DNA of 48,103 bases from a virus: positions 1 to 48,103 of the IMG/VR virus record IMGVR_UViG_3300046520_000148, one strand, 5' to 3'. The translations under genes were made by a program, and so were the position numbers. The notes under the pieces are model-generated. The model was not told where the DNA came from. It worked only from the letters and a program-made list of their open reading frames with translations, and did not search any database. This document shows positions 14,166 to 21,925 of this stretch, piece after piece (within the stretch, counting starts at the first letter, position 1; every line of letters begins with the position of its first letter).

Positions 14166-14764
14166 CTCTCGCCGCCAAACAACCTCGACCGAAGAAATGC
14201 AGTGTCACGTCGTGCCGGGCGGTGTTCGTCCCGAAGCAAAGCTTTCAGAGTTGGTGCTCGCCGGACTGTGCCGTCGTGATTGCCAGGGGCAGGCAGGAGA
14301 AAAAACGCAAAGAGCTGGCCGCCATCGAGCGCCGGGAGATCAAGGTTCGCAAGGAGAAGCTGAAGAGCCGGGCGGAACACCTTCGCGAGGCCCAGACAGC
14401 GGTGAACGAGTTTGTCCGCCTGCGTGACGCGCACCTGCCATGCATCAGCTGCGACTCAATGCCAAGCGATCACGACCTGATAACAGGCAGCCGCTGGGAT
14501 GCTGGTCACTATCGTTCAGTTGGTGCCTGCCCAGAGCTGCGCTTCGAACCGCTGAACATCCATCGCCAGTGCGTGAAGTGCAATCGGAACCTGTCCGGTA
14601 ACGCGGTGGAGTACCGCGTCCGGCTGGTGAAGCGCATCGGTTCCGACAAAGTGGATTGGCTGGAAGGGCCTCATTCGGCCCGCAAGTACACCGTCGACGA
14701 GATCAAGACCATCAAGGCCGACTACCGGGCACTGACCAGAGAATTGAAGGGAGCAGCAGCATGA
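14162..14764 (+). CDS. ninG: NinG / Rap-like recombination endonuclease
   Basis: 200 residues from ATG at 14162. An N-terminal zinc finger (Cys13, 18, 32, 36), a long charged helix, then the catalytic part with CISC (94-97), GSRWDAGHYRSVGACPELRF, and HRQCVKCN (137-140) are all typical. Lambda Rap is a structure-specific nuclease acting on recombination intermediates. It follows ninB in the standard order. Ends with ATGA overlap to the next gene. Confidence 0.92.
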   Translation: MTLAAKQPRPKKCSVTSCRAVFVPKQSFQSWCSPDCAVVIARGRQEKKRKELAAIERREIKVRKEKLKSRAEHLREAQTAVNEFVRLRDAHLPCISCDSMPSDHDLITGSRWDAGHYRSVGACPELRFEPLNIHRQCVKCNRNLSGNAVEYRVRLVKRIGSDKVDWLEGPHSARKYTVDEIKTIKADYRALTRELKGAAA

Positions 14765-15306
14765 CCTATCGCAACGTGGTATCCGCAGTAGTTCGGGCGC
14801 TGGCCGCCGAAACCATCAACTCTGCCGGTGGGTGCGACTTTGAGCCCAAGGTGCAGTGCGCCAAGCAGAAAGGGGAGATCGTGGGCAAGGAGGCTGCATT
14901 CCTCACCGACTGCTGGGTGTTCGGTCGCCTGCACAAGTCTCTGTCGGCTGCACACTGGAGAGCTCTGGTTGCGAAGTACTCCACGCATGACGATCGCAAG
15001 CATGGCGCTATCCTGGAGCTGCTGAACTCGGTCAAGTCGCCAGCACCGAAGCGGTTCCGGGAGTGCGCGATTCTGACCTGGGCCATTCCGCAGGTGGCTG
15101 GCACTGACGGCAAGCGATCCGCGGCAGTGCTTCCGGCAGCTTGGTACGACATCACGAATTGGGACAACGACGGCAAGCCAGAGTCGACCCGGTACCGGTG
15201 GCGCTCCTCGATCCGCAAGACGCTGGACGATCAGGTGAACGACGCACTGGCCGCCGCTCATGAAATTATGGAGGCAGAGGGATTAATCGAAAGTTGCGCG
15301 GCATAG
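14761..15306 (+). CDS. Conserved phage protein after ninG (possible late regulator by position)
   Basis: 181 residues from ATG at 14761 (ATGA overlap). It contains several Cys residues, WAIPQV and NWDNDGKPESTRYRWRSSIRKTLDDQVNDALAAAHEIM, but no motif I can name. It is the last gene of the rightward early operon, followed by a terminator at 15385, which is where lambdoid phages place their late antiterminator Q. That role is a positional guess only. Confidence 0.65.
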   Translation: MTYRNVVSAVVRALAAETINSAGGCDFEPKVQCAKQKGEIVGKEAAFLTDCWVFGRLHKSLSAAHWRALVAKYSTHDDRKHGAILELLNSVKSPAPKRFRECAILTWAIPQVAGTDGKRSAAVLPAAWYDITNWDNDGKPESTRYRWRSSIRKTLDDQVNDALAAAHEIMEAEGLIESCAA

Positions 15307-15384
15307 CGAATAGATATTGCAAGTAGTGAGAGAATGAGAGAATATTTATCCATCCTGTCACTTTTGCGCGTGTAGGAGTGATCC

Positions 15385-15415
15385 AAAAAACCCGGCCGTT
15401 GAGTCGGGTTTTTTT
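15385..15415 (+). terminator. Rho-independent terminator at the end of the early operon
   Basis: AAAAAACCCG (15385-15394) pairs with CGGGTTTTTT (15405-15414) over a ten-base loop, with a run of seven T. A late antiterminator would have to read through this and the next two terminators to reach the late genes. Confidence 0.8.
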
Positions 15416-15463
15416 GTTTCCGCGTGGTAGATTTCCTCCACCGATTTTTGGTCTGGAGTTGAA

Positions 15464-15643
15464 ATGGATACCTTGAGAAAAGAACGGAACAAGCATTCGC
15501 GTTCTGCTAGATGCTGGACAGTTTTTCACGGCATGGTGGTGATCGCAGAAGAGCTCACCGAGTCTGAGGCGGATGCGTTTATCGAGCTGCGGCGTAAAAG
15601 TATTGTGAATCTGAACGATCCTCACGTTACAGATCGCGAATAG
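15464..15643 (+). CDS. 59-residue hypothetical protein
   Basis: ATG at 15464 with GGAG five bases upstream, stop TAG at 15641-15643. Basic N-terminus (MDTLRKERNKHSRSARCW) and acidic middle (AEELTESEADAFIELRRKS). It lies between two terminators and so forms its own small unit. No family recognised. Confidence 0.55.
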   Translation: MDTLRKERNKHSRSARCWTVFHGMVVIAEELTESEADAFIELRRKSIVNLNDPHVTDRE

Positions 15644-15660
15644 CGAACAGTTTCAAAAGA

Positions 15661-15686
15661 GCCCGGCCATCGCGTCGGGTTTTTTA
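15661..15686 (+). terminator. Rho-independent terminator
   Basis: CCCG (15662-15665) and CGGG (15676-15679) with six T following. The bases after it, TTTTTTATTGCCCGAAGAAA, resemble the cassette repeated before several right-arm genes. Confidence 0.6.
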
Positions 15687-15722
15687 TTGCCCGAAGAAAA
15701 ACCAGCCCAAGAGGGATGACAG

Positions 15723-16013
15723 ATGATGAAGCGACTCACGATGTACCTGGGGCTGGCATTCGCCGCCTGCCTGTCCTGTTTCTCGGCGACCGCGTTCGCC
15801 GAACCGCTGCGAGCTGTCAGCTACCAACTGGCAGTGATGACCGAGCCGCAAGGTGTCGCCATGCAGCGACTGGACCTTGCCCTCGCCATGTGGCGAACGG
15901 GTAGCCAGCCGAATGAACAGGCCCTGAAAAGTAACCTGCGCGCATCCAGCAATCACTTCGTGATGACCACGTTTAAGGCCGCGCCTGTTGGTGTCAGCCT
16001 GTCCCCCTGCTGA
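15723..16013 (+). CDS. Small secreted (periplasmic) protein
   Basis: 96 residues. ATG at 15723 (a second ATG follows directly) has GAGGG upstream. The N-terminus MMKRLTMYLGLAFAACLSC continues to SATAFA and has a signal-peptide form with a likely cut after AFA. The remaining 70 residues are small and polar with one C-terminal Cys. It is isolated by terminators on both sides. A lysogenic-conversion or envelope role is possible; no homologue is recognised. Confidence 0.6.
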   Translation: MMKRLTMYLGLAFAACLSCFSATAFAEPLRAVSYQLAVMTEPQGVAMQRLDLALAMWRTGSQPNEQALKSNLRASSNHFVMTTFKAAPVGVSLSPC

Positions 16014-16032
16014 GTACGCCCGGTCGTAATAG

Positions 16033-16059
16033 AAAAGCCCGCATGTTGCGGGCTTTTTT
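16033..16059 (+). terminator. Strong rho-independent terminator
   Basis: AAAAGCCCGC (16033-16042) pairs perfectly with GCGGGCTTTT (16048-16057) over a five-base loop, followed by more T. It closes the unit of the secreted protein gene. Confidence 0.85.
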
Positions 16060-16178
16060 GCGCCACCGAGGAAAGCCTCTACGCGAGTGGGTGTTTTCCC
16101 GGATGCGCTATTGGAAGGCGGTACCAGTTGGTGGGCACACTTTCTGTTTGCTAAACAGTCGGTAAGTTCTACGGGTTT

Positions 16179-16394
16179 CTAAGCGTTATCGCGCCCCTTG
16201 CCGGAGGGCTCGCCCGTTTTGCTGGGCCAGTTACGAAGGTAGTCAATGAACAAGAAGTCCTCCCTATCGAATGACATACCCGGCAAGACGTTAACGATGG
16301 GGCGAAATCCATCCGGGGAGCTGGTACGAATTTCTTTATCGCCGTACTTCTCCTTGCTGGCTTCGAGCAGGTTTATCAACTCACTTATGTTCAT
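16179..16394 (-). CDS. Small acidic hypothetical protein
   Basis: 71 residues from ATG at 16392-16394, with GGAGAG upstream. Sequence begins with MNISELINLLEASKEKYGDK and has a beta-rich middle (EIRTSSPDGFRPIVNVLPG), a style common to short phage proteins of unknown function. It is leftward among rightward genes, so it has its own promoter and is likely a moron. It is followed on its own strand by the convergent terminator at 16033-16059. Confidence 0.55.
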   Translation of the reverse strand: MNISELINLLEASKEKYGDKEIRTSSPDGFRPIVNVLPGMSFDREDFLFIDYLRNWPSKTGEPSGKGRDNA

Positions 16395-16660
16395 GATCTC
16401 TCCATAGATGGCGGATTGAGATTTAACTGTAGCAGGGCGGATCAACTTGCAATGAGATCATGGTCCCGACATTCCTTTAGCGCTACTGCTTAGCGTTCAG
16501 ATCGTAAGGTCTCGGAGATCATCGCCGGCGATGCGCACATATATGCGGCCTCTGCACATGCAGCGGTCTTTCTGTTTTCGGCTCCACCACACCCATTGCT
16601 CCGAGCTGGGAGTGCTGTTGGAGCCGGATCTATTTCGCTCCCCGAAAGGGAGGAATCCGG
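16395..16660. other. Intergenic region before the holin
   Basis: About 265 bases without a credible gene. It must hold the promoter of the leftward gene and the entry to the late operon. It contains a 14-bp perfect palindrome CATCGCCGGCGATG at 16520-16533, and a small hairpin CTCCC-CGAAA-GGGAG at 16638-16652 that covers the ribosome site of the holin. No confident promoter was identified. Confidence 0.45.
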
Positions 16661-16990
16661 ATGCCAAACATGCCCGACAAACCAGACACCTGGCTCATCG
16701 TCATGGCCTGGCTTAGCCAACACTCCCCGATGTTCTACGCCGCGGCGTTGTCGTGCTGGATCGCCTTCTTGCGCGTCATCTACGGGGGAGGCGGGCGGCG
16801 ACAGGCCCTGCTCGAATCCTGCCTGTGTGGCGCGATCACAGCCGGGGCATTCCCGCTGCTCGAATACTTCAACCTGCCTTCAAGCCTTGCAGCTGCCCTC
16901 GGCGCTGTCATCGGCACCCTCGGCGTGAAGAAGGTTGCCGACCTGGCCGACCGATTCACCGACTTCAAATTGCCCAAGCGGCAGGAGTGA
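16661..16990 (+). CDS. Holin (small multi-pass membrane protein)
   Basis: 109 residues from ATG at 16661 with GGGAGGA seven bases upstream. Three hydrophobic segments are visible (about 11-40, 50-67, 71-90), with a charged tail (ADRFTDFKLPKRQE). Pattern and size fit the lambda-type/LydA-like holin family of Pseudomonas phages, which form membrane lesions to release the endolysin. It pairs with the following membrane protein gene. The phage endolysin is not next to it but at 44403. Confidence 0.8.
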   Translation: MPNMPDKPDTWLIVMAWLSQHSPMFYAAALSCWIAFLRVIYGGGGRRQALLESCLCGAITAGAFPLLEYFNLPSSLAAALGAVIGTLGVKKVADLADRFTDFKLPKRQE

Positions 16991-16992
16991 CT

Positions 16993-17187
16993 ATGCAACT
17001 GATCGACAACTGGAAAAAAGCGCTGAGCATGACCAGCGTTCAGGCGGGTGGAGCCATTGCGGCACTGGGTATCGCTGAACAGCTGATGCCGCAACTTCAG
17101 GCTGTGCTGCCACCGATGGCCTATGGCGTGCTGGGTGTCCTGGTGATGATTGCCCGGGTGATCCTGCAGCCGAGATTGGGCAAGTAG
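16993..17187 (+). CDS. Small membrane protein paired with the holin (DUF7940-like)
   Basis: 64 residues from ATG at 16993, three bases after the holin stop. A basic amphipathic start (IDNWKKALSMTSVQ) is followed by two hydrophobic stretches (GGAIAALGIAEQLM and MAYGVLGVLVMIARVIL). I associate this pattern with a small Pseudomonas phage family beside holins; it could be a second holin or antiholin. This is a memory-based assignment, moderate at best. Confidence 0.6.
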   Translation: MQLIDNWKKALSMTSVQAGGAIAALGIAEQLMPQLQAVLPPMAYGVLGVLVMIARVILQPRLGK

Positions 17188-17188
17188 G

Positions 17189-17226
17189 TCGCGACACGTT
17201 TCGCGAACGAGAAAATTGTGTCGCGA
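17189..17226. repeat. Inverted repeat with three TCGCGA motifs
   Basis: TCGCGACAC (17189-17197) is mirrored perfectly by GTGTCGCGA (17218-17226); the palindrome TTCGCGAA (17200-17207) lies between. It occupies the gap between the convergent holin unit and the leftward 17242-17730 gene. No T-run is present, so it does not look like a plain terminator. Confidence 0.55.
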
Positions 17227-17241
17227 GCTGAAACTAGGGAG

Positions 17242-17730
17242 TTAGAGCTTACCCTGTGTTTTGAGGCTACTGAGCAGCTGAAAAAGCTTGTTGAAGCGTT
17301 CTTTCAGGTCGTCGTTGTGAGTCTCTAAAAAAGCCTCAAACTTCTGGATATCAGTAGAAGCTACGGATTCCTCTCGTACTCGAAATCCTTCTGGCTGATC
17401 TACAAAAAGATTACGTTCTATCTCTACGCTTTGCTGGTCTCTATCCAGCAAAACCTTCGCCAGAAAAACAGTCGAGTCGATAACTCTATGGAGTGGGATC
17501 TCCTCAGACTGACGTGACCATTGGTCCCTGTAGCGCATGATTTTCAGGGATAGATCTTCGTGCCCCCATTGCGACAATCCGACTGATAGATATCGTGCGT
17601 CAGTGTTCTTACGATACATGCCATCGAATGGTTGGTATGGCATTGCGTAAATCGGTTGGTGCTCCAGGTGCTGTGGCAGCGGCGGAGTAATTTTGTAGTT
17701 GTTCTTACCGCCGAACTCTTCGATAGGCAT
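17242..17730 (-). CDS. Hypothetical accessory protein, leftward moron
   Basis: 162 residues from ATG at 17728-17730. A GTG at 17808 would extend it by 26 residues across a hairpin and is less likely, though it overlaps the upstream stop. The protein is rich in aromatic and charged residues (NNYKITPPLPQHLEHQPIYAM, then GLSQWGHEDLSLKIMRYRDQW), with a helical C-terminus (FEAFLETHNDDLKERFNKLFQLLSSLK). I do not recognise the family. It lies in opposite orientation inside the late region, a typical place for lysogen-expressed cargo. Confidence 0.6.
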   Translation of the reverse strand: MPIEEFGGKNNYKITPPLPQHLEHQPIYAMPYQPFDGMYRKNTDARYLSVGLSQWGHEDLSLKIMRYRDQWSRQSEEIPLHRVIDSTVFLAKVLLDRDQQSVEIERNLFVDQPEGFRVREESVASTDIQKFEAFLETHNDDLKERFNKLFQLLSSLKTQGKL

Positions 17731-17775
17731 CTTCTGCCATTCCTTCTGCTTGATGAGTGGTGACGCGAGGTAGGT

Positions 17776-17797
17776 GTGCCGCAGGTGAGTGCGGCAC
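17776..17797. terminator. Hairpin between the two leftward moron genes
   Basis: GTGCCGCA (17776-17783) and TGCGGCAC (17790-17797) form a perfect 8-bp stem with a six-base loop, eight bases after the stop of the 17805-18011 gene. No T-run follows, so it may attenuate or stabilise RNA rather than stop transcription outright. Confidence 0.5.
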
Positions 17798-17804
17798 GGG
17801 TGGA

Positions 17805-18011
17805 TCACTTCACTTTCAGTGCTGCCTGGATCTGGTCGGCGTATGTAGAAAGATTGGCGAACTCTACCTTTAGACTGGTCGCATCTGCCCCAGAAGCCTT
17901 CGCGGCGATCACTTCGATCGCTGCCGCTACCGCTCTTGCGCGGTGGCCCAGCTCTTCAGTGTTACGCGGGCCTGCATCCATTACGTAACTCGCTGCATTG
18001 CTATTCGACAT
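17805..18011 (-). CDS. Small hypothetical protein, first gene of a leftward moron pair
   Basis: 68 residues from ATG at 18009-18011, AAGGA eight bases upstream. Alanine-rich and helical (GHRARAVAAAIEVIAAKASG, then VEFANLSTYADQIQAALKVK). It is followed by a hairpin and then the 17242-17730 gene, so the two may form an operon. No known family. Confidence 0.55.
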   Translation of the reverse strand: MSNSNAASYVMDAGPRNTEELGHRARAVAAAIEVIAAKASGADATSLKVEFANLSTYADQIQAALKVK

Positions 18012-18084
18012 TTTTGAATCCTTCCGTTGAGTTGATTCCCACCAATACCGGCAACCAGCCACCATTTCAAGTCTCAGGTGATTC

Positions 18085-18708
18085 GTGAACAGACCGATGC
18101 CACCTGCCTCGATCCTGGAGTTGTCAGGACTATCCGACTTCGGTATCCGGTTGGCGCCAGCGCCTGAGGTATGGGAATGGCTGAACGCCGAGATCCTGGC
18201 CGACACCGGCAGCATTCACAACGAAGACCATGCTCATCTGATCGACGCTGACATCCGTGTGATGTGGGCATCGGCTGCATTCAGCAAGAAGGGACGCACG
18301 GTGGTTGGTCAGGCCGAGCAAGTAGCGTTCCGCGCGGGTGGATGGCAGAAGGCCCGGATGGAGCAGCAGATGTTCGATTGGTTTGGCACTGTGCCGACCT
18401 ACATCATCACCCTGGCTGCTGATTACTGCGCCCAGTGCTCCGACGCTGACTTCTGCGCACTGATCGAGCATGAGCTTTACCACATCGCCCAGGCGAAGGA
18501 TCAGTACGGCGCTCCCAAGTTCACCCAGGAAGGCTTGCCAAAGCTTGAGATGCGCGGACATGACGTCGAGGAGTTCGTCGGCGTCGTCCGCCGCTACGGT
18601 GCGAGCCCTGACGTGCAAGAGTTGGTGGACGCTGCAAACAGTCCTGCTGAGGTGGGGAAATTGAACATATCGAGGGCCTGCGGAACCTGTCTGCTCAGAT
18701 CGGCCTGA
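18085..18708 (+). CDS. Putative phage metallopeptidase
   Basis: 207 residues from GTG at 18085 after AGGTG. A zinc-peptidase motif HELYH (His129, Glu130, His133) sits in LIEHELYHIAQ, and the early sequence (FGIRLAPAPEVWEWLNAEIL, then HLIDADIRVMWAS) fits the phage metallopeptidase family often placed beside the small terminase gene. The substrate is unknown. It starts the rightward packaging block. The short Cys-rich tail ACGTCLL seems to be the natural end. Confidence 0.8.
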   Translation: MNRPMPPASILELSGLSDFGIRLAPAPEVWEWLNAEILADTGSIHNEDHAHLIDADIRVMWASAAFSKKGRTVVGQAEQVAFRAGGWQKARMEQQMFDWFGTVPTYIITLAADYCAQCSDADFCALIEHELYHIAQAKDQYGAPKFTQEGLPKLEMRGHDVEEFVGVVRRYGASPDVQELVDAANSPAEVGKLNISRACGTCLLRSA

Positions 18709-18739
18709 TTCTTGACAGGCTCTAGACGGATGAGAATTT

Positions 18740-19216
18740 ATGGCAGTCCTGAAAAATGAGGTGAAGAGCTTCATCGTTCAGGCGCTGGCGTGCTTTGACA
18801 CACCGTCCCAGGTGGTGGAAGCCGTCAAGAACGAATATGGGGTTGTGGTGAGCCGCCAGCAGGTGGAGACGCACGACCCAACCAAGTCTGCCGGGAAGGG
18901 GCTTGCTGTGAAGTGGGCGACCTTATTCCAAGACACCCGCAAGCGCTTTCGCGAAGAAACCGCCGAGATTCCGATAGCCAATCGTGCGTTCAGATTACGC
19001 GGCTTGGGGCGAATGGCGGAAAAGGCCGAGACCATGCGCAACCTGGCGCTTACCGCTCAGTTGTACGAGCAAGCCGCCAAAGAAGTGGGCGACGTCTACG
19101 TGAATCGCCGCCTCGAGCCTGAAAAGAACCTTGGCTCTCACGCGGACCAGCAGCACGCCGTTGCTGAATACACGCTGGAGCCTGATGAGAATGTCCCGAC
19201 TTCCCCGCACCTTTGA
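18740..19216 (+). CDS. Terminase small subunit (DUF2280-type)
   Basis: 158 residues from ATG at 18740. The N-terminal HTH-like part (VKSFIVQALACFDTPSQVVEAVKNEYGVVVSRQQVETHDPTK) and middle (FRLRGLGRMAEKAETMRNLALTAQLYEQAAKEVGD) are typical of DUF2280, which precedes the large terminase in many phages and recognises the packaging site. It overlaps the terL start by 26 bases. The C-terminal tail is acidic and probably contacts the large subunit, by analogy. Confidence 0.85.
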   Translation: MAVLKNEVKSFIVQALACFDTPSQVVEAVKNEYGVVVSRQQVETHDPTKSAGKGLAVKWATLFQDTRKRFREETAEIPIANRAFRLRGLGRMAEKAETMRNLALTAQLYEQAAKEVGDVYVNRRLEPEKNLGSHADQQHAVAEYTLEPDENVPTSPHL

Positions 19217-20513
19217 CCCTCCGGTCAAGCTGACGCCCAAGCAGGCGAACATTTACTGCTGGGGGTTTCAGCCTGAGGCCCGATTTCGCGATGCGGTGTG
19301 TGGTCGACGGTTCGGCAAGACGTTCCTGGGCAAAGCTGAGATGCGCCGCGCTGCCCGCCTTGCTGCTGAGTGGGGTGTGAGCGTTGAAGACGAGATCTGG
19401 TACGGCGCGCCGACCTTCAAGCAGGCCAAACGTGTGTTTTGGCGCCGCCTGAAGCAGGCTATTCCCGAGGCATGGCGTGCACACCGTCCCAACGAGACTG
19501 AATGCTCGATAACGCTTAAGTCCGGTCACGTCATGCGCGTGGTAGGGCTCGATAACTACGACAACCTGCGCGGCTCCGGCCTGTTCTTTGTTCTTGTGGA
19601 TGAATGGGCAGACTGCCCGTGGGCTGCGTGGGAAGAAGTGCTGAGGCCGATGCTCTCGACCTGTCAGTACACGATTCCTAGTATCGGAGTGCGAAAGGGC
19701 GGCCATGCGCTACGCATTGGCACGCCGAAAGGCTTCAACCATTGCTACGACACATACCTCGACGGCAAACCTGGCGGTGAGCCTGACCACAAGAGCTGGC
19801 AGTACACATCCTTGCAGGGCGGAAACGTTCCCGAGGAAGAGCTCGAAGCTGCCAAGCGCAAGATGGATCCCCGGACGTTCCGGCAAGAGTACGAGGCCGG
19901 TTTCGAGAACTACGCAGGCGTCGTTTATTACACGTTCAACCGTGAAGAGTGCCGGACCAGCGAGCGGATAAAGCCGGGCGAGGCGCTGCACATCGGCATG
20001 GACTTCAACGTCATGAAGATGGCGTCTGTGGTCTACGTCGTGCGTGACGACCTGCCGCTGGCTCTGGATGAGTTCCACAGCGTGCGCGACACGCCGGAAA
20101 TGATTGAGAAGATCAAAGCTCGTTTCCCTGGTCACTCTGTGGTGGTTTATCCCGACGCCAGCGGCCAGAACACCAGCAGCAAGAACGCCAGCGAGTCGGA
20201 CCTATCGCTGCTGAAGAAAGCAGGCTTCACCGTCATCGTTGATTCGACAAACCCCGGCGTTAAGGATCGCGTTAACTCGGTCAACGCCATGCTGCTCAAC
20301 GCCTACGGTGAGCGCCGCTTGAAGGTGAACATTGACCAATGCCCGCAGCTCACTCTGTGCCTTGAGCGACAAACCTACACCGACAAGGGCGAGCCGGACA
20401 AAGACCCGAAGAAGGGCCACGACCATATGAACGACGCTGCCGGCTACTTCATCGCAAAACGTTATCCGATCAAAGCGATCGTCACCTCTATCAAAATGGG
20501 ATACGCCCGATGA
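19191..20513 (+). CDS. Terminase large subunit (packaging ATPase-nuclease)
   Basis: 440 residues from ATG at 19191; an alternative ATG at 19185 lies close to the GGAG. Walker A is GRRFGKT (38-44), Walker B VLVDE (134-138, Asp137/Glu138). The RNase H-like nuclease has Asp271 in GMDFNV, Asp322 in YPDASGQ and Asp415 in DHMNDAAGY. It pumps DNA into the prohead through the portal and cuts the concatemer. Gene order terS-terL-portal is standard. The stop overlaps the portal start by four bases (ATGA). Confidence 0.95.
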   Translation: MSRLPRTFDPPVKLTPKQANIYCWGFQPEARFRDAVCGRRFGKTFLGKAEMRRAARLAAEWGVSVEDEIWYGAPTFKQAKRVFWRRLKQAIPEAWRAHRPNETECSITLKSGHVMRVVGLDNYDNLRGSGLFFVLVDEWADCPWAAWEEVLRPMLSTCQYTIPSIGVRKGGHALRIGTPKGFNHCYDTYLDGKPGGEPDHKSWQYTSLQGGNVPEEELEAAKRKMDPRTFRQEYEAGFENYAGVVYYTFNREECRTSERIKPGEALHIGMDFNVMKMASVVYVVRDDLPLALDEFHSVRDTPEMIEKIKARFPGHSVVVYPDASGQNTSSKNASESDLSLLKKAGFTVIVDSTNPGVKDRVNSVNAMLLNAYGERRLKVNIDQCPQLTLCLERQTYTDKGEPDKDPKKGHDHMNDAAGYFIAKRYPIKAIVTSIKMGYAR

Positions 20514-21925
20514 GCAATGACGTCTCCTACAAGCGGGCGGACTACATCGAAGTGCTAGACCGCTGGGCTACCGTCCGTGATGTCTGCGCCGGCCAGCACC
20601 GGGTTGTGTCTCGGCTTCCGTACATCAACGCGCACGACAAGTCGCCGGAAAACATCGATCGCAACAAGGCGTACCGCGAGCGCGCGGTGTTCAAGAACGC
20701 CACGGGACACACTCGCAACGGTCTGCTCGGCCTAGCCTTTCACAAAGACCCGACGCTGACGGTGCCAAAGAAGCTGGAGTACTTGCAGGACAACGCCAAC
20801 GGTTCCGGTGTGAGCATTTACCAACACTCCCAAGGCACGCTTGAGAAGGTGCTTGAGGCGGGACGGCATGGGCTTTACGTCGACTACCACCAAGACGACG
20901 GTATCGGCGGTCACTCGGTGATCCTGTCGTACTGCGCTGAGGACATCATCAACTGGCGCACCGGCATGGTGAACGGTCACAACGTGCTGACGTTGGTTGT
21001 GCTGCGTGAAATGCCTGAGATTGAGGATGGATTCGGTTTCAAAGTCGTCGAGCAGTTCCGTGAGCTTGCTCTTGAGCCTGAAGGCTTTGTCTGCCGAGTT
21101 TGGCGCCGGTCTGGGCCAAGAGGTGGTGGACCACTTGAGATCACGGAAACATTCACTCCTGAAGGTATTACTGGACGCCTCAAAGAAATCCCGTTCACGT
21201 TCGTCGGTGCACAAAACAACGATCCAACAATCGACGAGTCACCGCTGTACGACATCGCAATGATCAATCTAGGTCATTACCGCAACAGCGCTGACTACGA
21301 AGACAGCGTCTTCTGGTGCGGCCAGGCTCAGCCATGGATCTCCGGCCTGGATGAGCAGTGGCGCGACCATATGGAGAAAAACGGCGTTTACGTCGGCTCC
21401 CGGGCGCCAATGCTGCTTCCCGCAGGCGGCGCCTTTGGTTACGCACAGCCATCGCCGAACACCCTGGTCAAAGAGGCAATGGCCGACAAGAACCAGATGA
21501 TGATTGAGTTGGGTGCGCGGATGGTCGTCGCTTCACTGGCTGCCAAAACGGCTACCGAGTCCCGCGGTGATCAGTCTGCATCTACATCGGTGCTGGCTGG
21601 ATGCGTGGCGAACGTCAGCGAGGCCTATACCCGGGCGATCATGTGGTGCAGCCAGTACATGGGCTTCAGTGACAAGGTCGCGTACCAGGTCAATCAAGAG
21701 TTCGTCGAGATGACGGCTGATCCGCAGATGATCACTGCTTTGGTTGGTCTGTGGCAGAACGGCGGCTTCGCGAAGGCAGATCTGCGGGTTTATTTGCGCA
21801 AGCTGGGCTTGATTGCTCCAGAGCGTACAGACCAACAGATCGACGGTGAGCTTCAAGAGCAAGGCGACGGCCTGGGCCTAGATGACGAGGTAACACCAAA
21901 TGGCGGCAAACCAAGCAATCCTTGA
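20510..21925 (+). CDS. Portal protein (DUF4055 type)
   Basis: 471 residues. The features RAVFKNATGHTRNGLLGLAF, YVDYH and the middle NLGHYRNSADYEDSVFWCGQAQPW fit the DUF4055 portal family. The portal is the dodecameric ring at one capsid vertex through which DNA passes and to which the head-tail connector binds. The gene overlaps terL upstream and the head morphogenesis gene downstream (26 bases), as expected for a coupled packaging block. Confidence 0.85.
   Translation: MSNDVSYKRADYIEVLDRWATVRDVCAGQHRVVSRLPYINAHDKSPENIDRNKAYRERAVFKNATGHTRNGLLGLAFHKDPTLTVPKKLEYLQDNANGSGVSIYQHSQGTLEKVLEAGRHGLYVDYHQDDGIGGHSVILSYCAEDIINWRTGMVNGHNVLTLVVLREMPEIEDGFGFKVVEQFRELALEPEGFVCRVWRRSGPRGGGPLEITETFTPEGITGRLKEIPFTFVGAQNNDPTIDESPLYDIAMINLGHYRNSADYEDSVFWCGQAQPWISGLDEQWRDHMEKNGVYVGSRAPMLLPAGGAFGYAQPSPNTLVKEAMADKNQMMIELGARMVVASLAAKTATESRGDQSASTSVLAGCVANVSEAYTRAIMWCSQYMGFSDKVAYQVNQEFVEMTADPQMITALVGLWQNGGFAKADLRVYLRKLGLIAPERTDQQIDGELQEQGDGLGLDDEVTPNGGKPSNP

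Noticed and set aside
17731-17808. GTG start at 17808 extending the leftward 17242-17730 protein by 26 residues
   Set aside because: The extension crosses a perfect 8-bp hairpin and is His/Thr/Arg-rich; the overlap with the upstream stop keeps it possible but less likely.
18650-18724. Possible -1 frameshift at GGGGAAA near the end of the metallopeptidase gene, leading to an EHIEGLRNLSAQIGLILDRL-like end
   Set aside because: The heptamer does not allow proper A-site re-pairing, and the zero-frame ending ACGTCLL looks like the natural family end; the -1 frame has a stop just upstream.
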